A program made the translations under genes and the position numbers. A stretch of 64,000 nt of DNA from Lacticaseibacillus baoqingensis (GTDB lineage: Bacteria > Bacillota > Bacilli > Lactobacillales > Lactobacillaceae), in assembly GCF_003946165.1 (NCBI RefSeq), contig NZ_RHOI01000001.1, forward strand, positions 1 to 64,000. Reading direction: 5' to 3'. Position 1 is the first letter of the stretch; each line of letters begins with the position of its first letter. This document shows, piece by piece, positions 34,495 to 43,365 of the stretch. The notes under the pieces were generated by a model. The model was not told where the DNA came from. It did no database searches and saw nothing but the letters and a program-made list of their open reading frames with translations.

Positions 34495-34529
34495 GGTGGT
34501 TGCGTAAAAAAACGCAGCCACCTTTTTTT
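34495..34529 (+). terminator. Terminator after the GyrI-like gene
   Basis: GGTGGTTGCGT pairs with ACGCAGCCACC (one mismatch), followed by a seven-T tract. Confidence 0.85.
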
Positions 34530-34534
34530 GCATT

Positions 34535-34660
34535 GTGAATTTCGTCACTGGTATGCGTAATATTTTTTTGCTCAGTATTACTCATGAATTGTGGTTTGCC
34601 GCATCTTAATCACCGGCTTGTCCTCACCTATACTGATACTTGTAAAAACCCTTAACTATG
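34535..34660 (+). promoter_or_regulatory. Transporter control region with candidate CdaR sites
   Basis: GTGAAT...TCACT...TATGCG (34535-34556) resembles the inverted repeat upstream of gudD (37308-37329). TATACT lies at 34629-34634, and CCCTTAACTATG (34649-34660) is the exact reverse complement of 37353-37364 near the gudD start. Shared words at both transcription units suggest common regulation, most simply by CdaR. Confidence 0.55.
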
Positions 34661-34705
34661 TACCAGCTATTATTTGTTCATTCATCCACAATGGGAGGTT
34701 GCAAT

Positions 34706-36013
34706 ATGAGCTATTTAGCCTTAGTCGGCTTTGCGATGATGATCATCATCACCGTGTTGCTGCTCAAGAAAAAAGTATCAACGATCTTTTGCTTTACGGT
34801 CATCCCGGTGGTCGCGGCCTTACTGGTCGGCGCCAACTTGGCGCAAATCGGGGGTTACGTTTCCAAAGGGATCCTGAAAACATACGAAATCGCCTTACTG
34901 ATGTTATTCTCGCTACCATATTTCTCCATGCAAAGTGATACCGGGATGTTTGATTACATCGTGAAGTTCATCCTCAAGCGGGTCAAAGTGGCAGCACCGG
35001 TGTTGACCGCATTGACCGTGATCATCGCCTGTGTGTGTGAACTTGATGGTTCGGTTTTATCCGTTTATCTGATCACGATCCCGTTACTGTTACCGCTATA
35101 TAAGAAGTTTCATGTGGATACGCGGATCATGCCGTTTCTGTGCTCCGTTTCGATCCTGTTGATGTGCAACACCCCATGGAACCCGCGGATCTTACGCTCT
35201 GCAAGTTTATTGACCCGCAACAATGCGGCTTCTTACTTATTCGTGAAGCTGCTGCCAATGCAAGGGATCTTGCTGGCGATCTTACTGGTTTACGCGATTT
35301 ACTTAGGCATTCGTACCAAGAAGAATGCGGCTGAAGCCGGTGAAAAAGTCGATGTCAATGAATTGTTAGGCATGATCAAAGACACTGAGTTGTCGCGGCC
35401 AAAGCTGTTCGTACCAAACTTGATCTTAACGGTCATCATCATTATCACCTTGATGCTGTTCCAACAGATCCCGAACTACTTCGTCTTCGCCATTGGGTTG
35501 GTGATCGGGATGATGATGAACTACCCGAACTTGAAGCAACAAGACAAGTTAGCGCAAAAGTATTACGCCAAACTGTGGCCAGTCACACCAGCCGTCCTCT
35601 TATCTGGGGTCGTTGTTGGGGTCATGCAATATAGCGGCATGCTGGACGCGATGGTCAAGACGTTGATGGCCGTCATCCCAACTGCTGTGGGGCCATATGT
35701 CTACCTCATCATCGCACTGTTCTCCACACCATTGATGCTGTTGTTCACCAACGATACTTGGTACTATGCTTTGGTACCGATCGTGGCCGCCTTTTCTTCC
35801 AAGTATGGCGTGGCACCAGAAATCGTGGTGGCGACGTTGTTCATGAACTTTGGGGCCATGATTTCGCCAGTGGCACAGCCACAGATCTATGTGGCAACGG
35901 AACTTTCCGACGGGATGGACCTGTCGACGTATGTGAAGTATACGTTCCCGAAACTATGGGTCTTGAACGTGGTTTGGGTCGCCGGCGGCTTCTTGCTCGG
36001 CACCTTCCGTTGA
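34706..36013 (+). CDS. CitMHS-family carboxylate transporter, probable sugar-diacid importer
   Basis: From the ATG at 34706 (GGGAGGTTGCAAT upstream) the protein has 435 residues and about 11-12 membrane segments. It has the CitM/CitH architecture: CELDGSVLSVYLITIPLLLP in the first half and a matching re-entrant region, LLFTNDTWYYALVPIV, in the second. Known relatives carry metal-citrate. Here the neighbours are all glucarate/galactarate enzymes and the control region shares words with gudD, so import of a sugar diacid is inferred. It ends at a bidirectional terminator. Confidence 0.82.
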   Translation: MSYLALVGFAMMIIITVLLLKKKVSTIFCFTVIPVVAALLVGANLAQIGGYVSKGILKTYEIALLMLFSLPYFSMQSDTGMFDYIVKFILKRVKVAAPVLTALTVIIACVCELDGSVLSVYLITIPLLLPLYKKFHVDTRIMPFLCSVSILLMCNTPWNPRILRSASLLTRNNAASYLFVKLLPMQGILLAILLVYAIYLGIRTKKNAAEAGEKVDVNELLGMIKDTELSRPKLFVPNLILTVIIIITLMLFQQIPNYFVFAIGLVIGMMMNYPNLKQQDKLAQKYYAKLWPVTPAVLLSGVVVGVMQYSGMLDAMVKTLMAVIPTAVGPYVYLIIALFSTPLMLLFTNDTWYYALVPIVAAFSSKYGVAPEIVVATLFMNFGAMISPVAQPQIYVATELSDGMDLSTYVKYTFPKLWVLNVVWVAGGFLLGTFR

Positions 36014-36031
36014 TTGTGAATTGAATGAAGC

Positions 36032-36064
36032 AAAAAAAATGAGCCGCAAACGGCTCATTTTTTT
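36032..36064. terminator. Bidirectional terminator between transporter and cdaR
   Basis: AAAAAAATGAGCCG pairs with CGGCTCATTTTTTT around a 4-base loop between converging genes. Confidence 0.92.
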
Positions 36065-36086
36065 GTGTCTCAACGCAGCAGCGGCT

Positions 36087-37217
36087 TCATTTGGCTTTGA
36101 TAAAGCCTTGGTAATCGTCGAGTAAAAAGGCTAAGTACAACACGACAAAGTCTTTCAGCTCCCGGGGGTTATACCCGGTGACGCTGTGGATGCGGTTGAG
36201 TTTGTTTTGAAAGGTGTTTTTATGAATAAACAATTCTGCTGCCCCGTGGATAATGCTGCCGTTGTTGTTGACGTAAGCGTTCAGTACTTGCTTGAATTCA
36301 CCCAGCTCGGCTTGCGGGATCTTTTGTAAGACGGAATGCAAGAAATCACTGGCCCGATCTTGGGGGATCGCGGCTAAAACTAATTCGATATCCAAATCAG
36401 AGTACTTGCGGATCGCCGCTTTATTGGTGAATTGCTGCCATGAAGCGACTGCGGCGGCATCTTGATAACTGAGCCAGTAATCGTCGATGTTGGTTACTGT
36501 GCGGCCAATGCCGATCGTGAAGGGTTGTTCGAAGTTCTGCTGGACCTCAGCTTGAATGCCGCTGAGCAAGCGGCTGTCAGTGTGCGTTGGCCCATCTTCC
36601 AAGATCAAGCACAGCTGTGAGTTGGCGATGGCATAAAAGCTGTTAGGGTATTTGGCGAGGTATTTCGGCAACAGCTCAGCAAGCTCTGAAAAACTGGGGT
36701 GAGCATCAGTCGTGGGGATAAACCGCCCCACTAAGACACGGCGCGGACAATCTGCGTCGACTTCTAACACCGTCATTAAGTAGTTGATCAATGAATGGTC
36801 GTGTTCGCGGGTGATCAGCTGGCCCACCAAGGTGTCAAAGTTGTTTTGACGATTGTAGCGGGTCATTTGGCTCCAGTTTTCCCGGATCAGGATTTCAGTC
36901 ATTTTTTTGATGATGTTGCCTAAAGGGGCGACGTCTTCAGGGGCACCGGTGATCCCGATCACGCCGACAACAGATTCATTGAACAAGATCGGCAGATTCG
37001 TCCCGCGCCGGGCGCCGTGGAATTCGTCGTCGCTGGTGATGACAACCGGTTGGCGCTGTTTGACCACTTTCAGCGCCCCATCATGGAAGGTGCCGACGCG
37101 CTTGGCATCTGTGCTGGCGATGATCGTGCCAGTCGTATCAAACAAGTTGATCTCATAGTGAATGATATCTTTTAGACTATCGACGATCGTATTGGCAATT
37201 TTAGGTTCAAGTTTCAT
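36087..37217 (-). CDS. cdaR: Sugar-diacid-responsive regulator CdaR
   Basis: The 376-residue protein has the CdaR layout. An N-terminal diacid-recognition domain (about 5-135) includes NLFDTTGTIIASTDAKRVGT and LPILFNESVVGVIGITG. A GGDEF-like middle follows, and the C-terminal PucR-type HTH (NNGSIIHGAAELFIHKNTFQ, NKLNRIHSVTGYNPR). CdaR activates glucarate, galactarate and glycerate genes when diacid or glycerate is present. AAAGGAGGGCGCAAA precedes the ATG. It is divergent from the gudD operon and convergent with the transporter gene. Confidence 0.92.
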   Translation of the reverse strand: MKLEPKIANTIVDSLKDIIHYEINLFDTTGTIIASTDAKRVGTFHDGALKVVKQRQPVVITSDDEFHGARRGTNLPILFNESVVGVIGITGAPEDVAPLGNIIKKMTEILIRENWSQMTRYNRQNNFDTLVGQLITREHDHSLINYLMTVLEVDADCPRRVLVGRFIPTTDAHPSFSELAELLPKYLAKYPNSFYAIANSQLCLILEDGPTHTDSRLLSGIQAEVQQNFEQPFTIGIGRTVTNIDDYWLSYQDAAAVASWQQFTNKAAIRKYSDLDIELVLAAIPQDRASDFLHSVLQKIPQAELGEFKQVLNAYVNNNGSIIHGAAELFIHKNTFQNKLNRIHSVTGYNPRELKDFVVLYLAFLLDDYQGFIKAK

Positions 37218-37305
37218 TTTGCGCCCTCCTTTGTACGAGTTCAGTATAGCGCTTTAACAAAATAGTACAAAGAACATTTTTTTGCTAAAATTAGCGGATT
37301 AATTC

Positions 37306-37364
37306 AGTGAATAGCATATTCACTATGCGCACCTTTGAACATATACTGGAAGCATAGTTAAGGG
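37306..37364 (+). promoter_or_regulatory. gudD promoter with inverted repeat and shared CdaR-type words
   Basis: AGTGAATAGCATATTCACT (37306-37324) has perfect 8-bp arms around GCA and lies at the -35 position of TATACT (37342-37347), fitting an activator site. CATAGTTAAGGG (37353-37364) matches, inverted, the word upstream of the transporter gene. The region also separates the divergent cdaR. Confidence 0.6.
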
Positions 37365-37396
37365 CTTTCGAAGCGTAAACAATCGGAGGGAAAAAC

Positions 37397-38719
37397 ATGA
37401 CAGTACCTACAATCACTAAAATGGATGTCGTACCGGTCGCCGGCTATGACAGCATGCTTTTGAATTTAAGCGGTGCGCACGGCCCGTACTTCACTCGTAA
37501 TGTCGTGGTGCTAGAAGATTCCGACGGCAACGAAGGCATCGGCGAAGTGCCTGGTGGTGAAAAGATTCGCAAGATCCTTGAAGAAGTGAAGCCGATGGTC
37601 GTAGGCCAGCCGCTAGGTCAGTATAAAAATATCGTCAAGGCGATCCATGATAAGTATCAAGGCCTGGATAAAGGCGGTCGCGGGGCACAGACCTTTGATC
37701 TGCGGACGACCGTGCATGTGATGACCGGGGTCGAAACCCCATTGCTTGACTTGTTGGGCAAGCACTTCAATGTGCCAGTGGCCGCATTGCTCGGCGATGG
37801 CCAAGTGCGTGAACAAGTGAAGTTCTTAGGTTACTTATTCTATGTTGGCGATAAAGGCAAAACCGACTTGCCATACATCGATCATGATGACGATTCCGAT
37901 GCTTGGGGCCGCATCCGCCGCCAAGAAGCACTGACGCCAGAAGCGATCGTCAAACAAGCCCAAGCGGCGCATGACCGCTATGGCTTCCAAGATTTCAAGC
38001 TCAAAGGCGGCGTTTTGCCAGGGGATGAAGAGATCAAAGCCATCAAGGCCTTGAAGCAAGCCTTCCCTAATGCTCGTATCACCCTTGATCCTAATGGGTC
38101 ATGGTCGTTGGATGAAGCGGTGCGGTTATGCCGCGGCATGCAAGGCATCTTGACTTATGTCGAAGATCCGTGCGGGGCTGAAGGGCGCTTTTCCGGACGT
38201 GAAGTGATGGCAGAATTCCATCGCCAAACCGATTTGCCGACTGCGACGAATATGATCGCCACGGATTGGCGGGAAATGAAAGCGGCTTTGCGTTTGGATT
38301 CAGTTTCGATTCCGTTAGCGGATCCGCATTTTTGGACCATGCAAGGGTCTGTGCGTGTGGCGCAATTGTGCAATGACCTCGACTTGACTTGGGGCGTGCA
38401 CTCCAACAACCACTTTGACATTTCCTTGGCGATGGTCGCCAATGCGGCGGCTGCTGCTCCTGGCCGCGTCAATGCGGCAGATACGCATTGGATCTGGCAA
38501 GATGGCCAAGGCCTATGCAAAGAAAGTCCCAAGATTGTTAATGGTGAGATCACCGTCAATAAAGTCGGCTTAGGCGTTGAATTGGACCACGAGAAACTGG
38601 CCGCAGCGCACAAGCTGTATGAAGAAAAGGCGCTTGGCGGTCGGGATGATGCCAAGCAAATGCAGTATTTGATCCCTGGTTGGCAATTCGATCCGAAAAA
38701 GCCAGCACTCGTGCGTTAG
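37397..38719 (+). CDS. gudD: Glucarate dehydratase
   Basis: The 440-residue enolase-superfamily enzyme dehydrates glucarate to 5-dehydro-4-deoxyglucarate. It keeps the GlucD acid/base set: KLK (K201, K203) in [16 protein letters not shown] and YVEDPCG metal ligands, [11 protein letters not shown], and H335 in HSNNHFD, each four residues before its E. coli counterpart. AATCGGAGGGAAAAAC precedes the ATG. It is the first of four tightly spaced diacid genes. A paralogue lies at 44376-45716. Confidence 0.95.
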   Translation: MTVPTITKMDVVPVAGYDSMLLNLSGAHGPYFTRNVVVLEDSDGNEGIGEVPGGEKIRKILEEVKPMVVGQPLGQYKNIVKAIHDKYQGLDKGGRGAQTFDLRTTVHVMTGVETPLLDLLGKHFNVPVAALLGDGQVREQVKFLGYLFYVGDKGKTDLPYIDHDDDSDAWGRIRRQEALTPEAIVKQAQAAHDRYGFQDFKLKGGVLPGDEEIKAIKALKQAFPNARITLDPNGSWSLDEAVRLCRGMQGILTYVEDPCGAEGRFSGREVMAEFHRQTDLPTATNMIATDWREMKAALRLDSVSIPLADPHFWTMQGSVRVAQLCNDLDLTWGVHSNNHFDISLAMVANAAAAAPGRVNAADTHWIWQDGQGLCKESPKIVNGEITVNKVGLGVELDHEKLAAAHKLYEEKALGGRDDAKQMQYLIPGWQFDPKKPALVR

Positions 38720-38729
38720 GAGGCACATT

Positions 38730-39638
38730 ATGACTGAATTTGATACATCGCGCATCAAGGGCATTATCGTTCCGATTTTGACCCCAGTCGACAAAGACGA
38801 AAACATCGATATTCCCAAACTCAAGTGGATGACGCGGCATGTCATCGATGGCGGGGTGCATGGCATCTTGGCGTTTGGGTCAAACAGTGAATTTTACATG
38901 TTTTCTGATGATGAAATGCTCGCTGCGACGCAAGCGATTTTGGATGAAGCCAAAGGGCAAGTGCCGGTATTCTTTGGCATCGGTCACATTCGCACCAAAC
39001 AAGCGGTGGCATTGGCTAAGCGCGCCGCCAAATTAGATGTTGAAGCGATTTCTGTGTTGCAGCCGATGTTCATTCAACCGACTGAAGCCTCCTTGTATCG
39101 TCACTTCAAGACGATCGCTGAAGCCGTGCCAAACACCAAGATGTTGTTGTATAGTAATCCTGGCCGGGCCGGTTACACCATGAGCGACGACTTGATCGTG
39201 AAGTTGGCTCATGATGTAGATAATATTATCGGCATCAAGGAATCCAGCGGCAATGTCACCAAGCTGGAAGAATTGATCCGCCGCACGCAAGACATCAACT
39301 TCAAAGCCATGGCCGGCAAAGACACGATCGTCTTTCCTGGCTTGGCTGTGGGGGCTGCTGGTGCGGTATGCTCGACGGCCAACATGTACACCGAATTAGT
39401 CGCTGGGATCTACGACAAGTTTGTCGCCGGCGACTTAAAAGGGGCCTTGGCTAACCAATTCAAGCTCAACCCGATTCGCCAATCTCAAGATGCTGCCAGC
39501 TTCCCAGCTGCGACTAAGGATATGGCGAACTTGATGGGGATGGATGTCGGTCCTAGTGTCTTGCCGACTGAAGCCACGACTGGTCCAGTACTCGAGAAGA
39601 TGAAGCAGGCGATGAAAGACGGTGGCTATCTGAAATAG
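38730..39638 (+). CDS. DapA-family aldolase, probable 5-dehydro-4-deoxyglucarate aldolase
   Basis: The 302-residue class I aldolase of the DHDPS/NAL superfamily has FGSNSEFYMFSDDEM at the carboxylate-binding turn, the Tyr in LLYSNPGRAGY (YxNP pattern), and the Schiff-base Lys in IIGIKESSGN. In this operon the expected reaction splits 5-dehydro-4-deoxyglucarate to pyruvate and tartronate semialdehyde, a step that in E. coli is done by the unrelated class II enzyme GarL. A dehydratase giving 2-oxoglutarate semialdehyde is the alternative, but the presence of GarR and GarK argues against it. GTTAGGAGGCACATT precedes the ATG; the gap after gudD is 10 bp. Confidence 0.82.
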   Translation: MTEFDTSRIKGIIVPILTPVDKDENIDIPKLKWMTRHVIDGGVHGILAFGSNSEFYMFSDDEMLAATQAILDEAKGQVPVFFGIGHIRTKQAVALAKRAAKLDVEAISVLQPMFIQPTEASLYRHFKTIAEAVPNTKMLLYSNPGRAGYTMSDDLIVKLAHDVDNIIGIKESSGNVTKLEELIRRTQDINFKAMAGKDTIVFPGLAVGAAGAVCSTANMYTELVAGIYDKFVAGDLKGALANQFKLNPIRQSQDAASFPAATKDMANLMGMDVGPSVLPTEATTGPVLEKMKQAMKDGGYLK

Positions 39639-39669
39639 ATAGTCTGCCGGTTGGAAGGAGGCGTCCACA

Positions 39670-40821
39670 ATGAAGCATGCGCGACATGTCGTCGTTGCCA
39701 TCGATTCGTTCAAGGGCAGTGCCTCGAGTCTTCAAGCTGAGCAACACGTGGCGTCAGGGATCGCCAAAGTCGATCCTGAAGCGCACATCACCCAAGTGCC
39801 GATCGCCGATGGCGGTGAAGGTACGGTAGCGGCGCTGACCACGGCGTTACACGGGCAGGTGTTGAAACGGACCGTGACCGGCCCCTTAGGCGAACAGGTC
39901 CAAGCTGAATTCGGGATGTTAGATGACCATACCGCAGTGGTTGAAATGGCGCAGGCCAGCGGGATCACGCTGACCAGCCAAGACCCGGCAGACGCTTTGC
40001 GCGCTTCCACATTTGGCGTCGGCGAGTTGATCCAACAAGCGATCGCCCAAGGCGCTACCGCGATCTATTTAGGCTTAGGCGGTTCTGCCACTACCGATGG
40101 CGGCGTTGGCATGGCCAAGGCTTTAGGCGTTGAATTTACTGATGCAAATGGGGAAGCAATTCCGTGTGGTGCCGAAGGATTGGCTAAGTTGGCCCATATC
40201 GATACCAGCCACATGGTCCCAGGGGTGGCGCAGGTGACGATCAAGATCTTGTCTGACGTGACCAACCCATTAGTCGGCCCTCAAGGTGCAGCGGCGATTT
40301 ACGGACCGCAAAAAGGCTTGACTGACGGGGCGATCCCGCGCGTTGACGGGTGGCTGAGGCATTATGCCCAGTTGGTTGAACAAGCCACTGGCATTGCCGT
40401 GGCTGACCGGCCTGGCGCTGGGGCAGCTGGCGGATTAGGGGCTGGGCTGATGGCATTTTGTCACACCGAGATGTATCAAGGTATCGACCATATCTTGAAG
40501 TTATTGCGGTTGGATGAACAGTTGGCTCACGCTGATTACGTCATTACTGGCGAAGGACAAATGGATGCGCAATCTGCTAATGGCAAAGCGCCGGTAGGGA
40601 TCGCCAAAGCCGCTAAACGTTTTGGCTTGCCGGTGGTCGCCTTGGTCGGCGCGCACGCCGATGATCTGGCACCGGTTTATGCCGCTGGGATCGACGTGGT
40701 ATTGGCGATCGGCAATCGCCCGCAATCGCTGGCAGAAGCGATCGCCAATACCGCACAGAACCTTACGATCGCAGGCGAGACTGCGATGCGGATTTTCATG
40801 TTAAAAAAGAAAGGTGAGTAA
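39670..40821 (+). CDS. garK: Glycerate kinase (GarK family)
   Basis: The 383-residue protein is a GarK-type glycerate 2-kinase: VAIDSFKGSASSLQAEQ at the N-terminus, PIADGGEGTV, LGGSATTDGG, GPQKG, GAAGGLGAGL, and ITGEGQMDAQSANGKAPVG near the C-terminus. It phosphorylates glycerate made by the reductase encoded next, feeding 2-phosphoglycerate into glycolysis. GGAAGGAGGCGTCCACA precedes the ATG. It is third in the operon, with 31 bp before it and 6 bp after it. Confidence 0.93.
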   Translation: MKHARHVVVAIDSFKGSASSLQAEQHVASGIAKVDPEAHITQVPIADGGEGTVAALTTALHGQVLKRTVTGPLGEQVQAEFGMLDDHTAVVEMAQASGITLTSQDPADALRASTFGVGELIQQAIAQGATAIYLGLGGSATTDGGVGMAKALGVEFTDANGEAIPCGAEGLAKLAHIDTSHMVPGVAQVTIKILSDVTNPLVGPQGAAAIYGPQKGLTDGAIPRVDGWLRHYAQLVEQATGIAVADRPGAGAAGGLGAGLMAFCHTEMYQGIDHILKLLRLDEQLAHADYVITGEGQMDAQSANGKAPVGIAKAAKRFGLPVVALVGAHADDLAPVYAAGIDVVLAIGNRPQSLAEAIANTAQNLTIAGETAMRIFMLKKKGE

Positions 40822-40827
40822 TAGATT

Positions 40828-41724
40828 ATGGCTAAGTACAAAGTAGGTTTCGTTGGATTAGGGATCATGGGCAAGCCCATGGCCAAGAACGTGTTAAAGG
40901 CTGGTTATGGTGTGGTGGCCTTTGACTTTAACCAAAAAGCAGTTGACGAAGTCGTCGCTGCTGGGGCAGAACGTGGTGAAAGCGGCAAGGATGTTGCCGA
41001 AAAGACCCAAGTGGTAGTTACCATGCTGCCAAACTCTCCTAACGTTGAAGCCGCACTGTTTGCTGACAACGGGATCGCCGCTGGCTTGTCTAAAGGCAAG
41101 GCGGTCATCGATATGTCTTCGATCGCGCCAAAGGCTTCGCAATCATTTGCTAAGCGCTTAGGCGAAATGGGCGTTGAGTTCTTGGATGCGCCAGTTTCTG
41201 GCGGCGAACCAAAAGCCATTGACGGCACGATCGCCATCATGGTCGGCGGCCCGCAAAAGACCTTCGATGAATACAAGCCATTACTTGAAACCATGGGCGG
41301 CGACGTCAACTTGGTCGACACCGTTTATGGCGCCGGCAACATTACCAAGTTGGCTAACCAAATGATCGTGGCGATCAACATCGCGGCGATTTCTGAAGCT
41401 TATTCTTTGGCTAAGAAGGCCGGCGTTGATCCAGAATCTGTTTACAAGGCGATCCGCACTGGCTTAGCAGGTTCTGTCGTCATGGATCAAAAATCCAACA
41501 AGATCTTCAGCGGCAACTTCGAACCTGGTTTCCGGGTCGAATTGCACATCAAGGATCTGCAAAATGCCTTGGATACTGCGCATGACATCAATGTTTCCAC
41601 GCCATTCACCGCTGAAGCCATGGAAATCTTACAATCTTTGAAGACATACGGTCACGAAAAAGAAGACCACAGCGCGATCGCAGAATACTATGAAAACATC
41701 AACAACTTGAAGTTACAAAAGTAA
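40828..41724 (+). CDS. garR: Tartronate semialdehyde reductase (2-hydroxy-3-oxopropionate reductase)
   Basis: The 298-residue beta-hydroxyacid dehydrogenase has VGFVGLGIMGKPMAKN for NAD(P)H binding, DAPVSGGEPKAIDGTIAIMV for substrate binding, and the catalytic Lys in GAGNITKLANQM. It reduces tartronate semialdehyde to glycerate for the kinase encoded just upstream. AAAGGTGAGTAATAGATT precedes the ATG. It is the last gene of the diacid operon, closed by a terminator. Confidence 0.93.
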   Translation: MAKYKVGFVGLGIMGKPMAKNVLKAGYGVVAFDFNQKAVDEVVAAGAERGESGKDVAEKTQVVVTMLPNSPNVEAALFADNGIAAGLSKGKAVIDMSSIAPKASQSFAKRLGEMGVEFLDAPVSGGEPKAIDGTIAIMVGGPQKTFDEYKPLLETMGGDVNLVDTVYGAGNITKLANQMIVAINIAAISEAYSLAKKAGVDPESVYKAIRTGLAGSVVMDQKSNKIFSGNFEPGFRVELHIKDLQNALDTAHDINVSTPFTAEAMEILQSLKTYGHEKEDHSAIAEYYENINNLKLQK

Positions 41725-41737
41725 TTTTAAGTCGTGA

Positions 41738-41774
41738 AGCAGGTGAGCCGTTTGCGGCGCACCTGCTTTTTTTT
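41738..41774 (+). terminator. Terminator of the diacid operon
   Basis: AGCAGGTG pairs with CACCTGCT and is followed by eight or more T residues. Confidence 0.9.
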
Positions 41775-41850
41775 GGGGCGTGACAAATCTGTTCGTTGGG
41801 ATAAAAGCGGATTCATGATATCTTTAAAGCGGGGAAAAGGAGGGATCAAG

Positions 41851-42399
41851 ATGAAGACACCAGATCAAGAATTATGGGCACAAACGCATAATCGCTACTA
41901 TGGTTTTGGCGGGATCGGCGCGTTATGGGCGTTTTTTGCCAACTATGTTAACTTCACCGGCCGCAGTACCCGCGGTGAATATTGGTGGTTCCAGTTATGG
42001 CGGGTCGTATTTTCAATTTTGGTGCTTGGCGGGTTGCTGCTGTCGGCGTTTGGGTCGTTTGCCCGGTTCAAAACCGGGACATCGCCTGAGCTGCATGGCG
42101 GCCAGATCACGGTTTTGATCGTGCTGATCTTTTTGCTGTTCGTCTTGGCTTTTGGCACTTTGATCCCGTCATTGACCCTAGGGGTGCGGCGTTATCGCGA
42201 TGCCGGGATCCATTGGAGCGTTTATGCTGGGATCCAACTGCTCTTGTTGGTTGCGGGTTTGGCCATGGATATCGTTCATGGCAGCGTAAGTGTGCTGTTG
42301 TCGGTGAGCATCATCGCCTTGACCGTGGTGAATTTTGTGATCACCGTTTTGCCGAGCAAACCGTTGCCGCCAGTCAGTGACCAGGAGGCGCTTTACTGA
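41851..42399 (+). CDS. DUF805 membrane protein
   Basis: From the ATG at 41851 (AAAAGGAGGGATCAAG upstream) the protein has 182 residues with four membrane segments. FTGRSTRGEYWWFQLW and LTLGVRRYRDAGIHWSVY are the two DUF805 signature blocks (FxGRxxRxEfW and RRLHDxG-like, with RRYRDAG here). Function of the family is unknown. It is the first of three genes on this strand between the diacid operon and the second gudD. Confidence 0.88.
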   Translation: MKTPDQELWAQTHNRYYGFGGIGALWAFFANYVNFTGRSTRGEYWWFQLWRVVFSILVLGGLLLSAFGSFARFKTGTSPELHGGQITVLIVLIFLLFVLAFGTLIPSLTLGVRRYRDAGIHWSVYAGIQLLLLVAGLAMDIVHGSVSVLLSVSIIALTVVNFVITVLPSKPLPPVSDQEALY

Positions 42400-42524
42400 G
42401 ACCCAAAAGCGATTGTAGCTTGGCAGCACGCTTTGGCGATGCTGTCTGGTCACTTTTGTTGCGCCAAAATATTTTCCTTTTGCTACCCCTGTCGGTACAC
42501 TGGAAACAAAAGGAGGTGGTCGCT

Positions 42525-43361
42525 TTGGCGAGCACGATAAACCGCCTAAAAGGGGCAGGGTGGATCGTTGATGCGGGGGTGAAGACGGTCTTGATGGACA
42601 CTGGCGAGATCAAGCAATTACCGCTGTTATTAATGGCGTTTGACGAGTTTCAAGACGCCCAAGGCCAACCCGTAAGCGCCCCTGGGCAAATGATCTGGGT
42701 GCAGTATGAAGCTGCCTTGGTGAAATTGCCTAAGCGGGTCAACGTCGGTGATCGGCTGAGTTTAAGCGGCAACAGTCAACTGGTATACGTATTTGAACAG
42801 CCCCAACTGGCCAACCCGGCCAAAAAACTGCCGGCGCAAGCCCGGACGGCGATGGCCCAAAAGCTGCGCACCTGGCTGGGCAAGCGGCAATTGACCGGGG
42901 CAAAATGGGCCAAAGACCAAGCCCGGTTGGCACAATTGACGCAAGCTTGGGAAAAAGGCCAACTGCCGCTGGCGCAATGGCAAGCACAGACCCAACGCGT
43001 TTTAGCCGGCTATGACGCTCACACCCGGCATGCGTTGGCGACGCTGCAGCAGCAACTGGCGCAAACTTGCCACCAAGCTTTGGTCAAAATCGGCGTGGCG
43101 CCGCTAGCGGTGTTGATGCAATTGCAAGACGTGCGCTACCGCTGGTTGACGCGGCCGCTGCCGATAGTCAGCGGGCGGCGGGCTGATCAAAGTCGGTTGG
43201 ATGATGTGCAATACCACCGGGAATTGACTTGGGAAGTGATGGCCAATCGCAATCAGCGCCGCCAGCTGGCCGTGCCGATCGTCGATATTGCCACGACCAC
43301 GACCCGCTTGCGCCAACAATACCGCGAACATTTTCCCGAAAAAATGCGGTGGGAGGCGTGA
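42525..43361 (+). CDS. Unknown protein paired with an orphan kinase-like gene (278 aa)
   Basis: I do not recognise this protein. A TTG start at 42525 is supported by AAAGGAGGTGG at ideal distance, where no ATG is available. Residues 1-95 look beta-rich (GWIVDAGVKTVLMDTGEIKQ, MIWVQYEAALVKLPKRVNVG); residues 100-205 are long Gln/Ala-rich helices with coiled-coil character. The rest is basic and helical. There is no signal peptide or membrane helix. The next gene begins 4 bp after its stop, so the two products probably act together. Confidence 0.65.
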   Translation: MASTINRLKGAGWIVDAGVKTVLMDTGEIKQLPLLLMAFDEFQDAQGQPVSAPGQMIWVQYEAALVKLPKRVNVGDRLSLSGNSQLVYVFEQPQLANPAKKLPAQARTAMAQKLRTWLGKRQLTGAKWAKDQARLAQLTQAWEKGQLPLAQWQAQTQRVLAGYDAHTRHALATLQQQLAQTCHQALVKIGVAPLAVLMQLQDVRYRWLTRPLPIVSGRRADQSRLDDVQYHRELTWEVMANRNQRRQLAVPIVDIATTTTRLRQQYREHFPEKMRWEA

Positions 43362-43365
43362 GCGG

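Noticed and set aside
41734-41850. Longer N-terminus for the DUF805 protein
   Set aside because: The extension covers the diacid-operon terminator; the ATG at 41851 has AAAAGGAGGG at the right distance.
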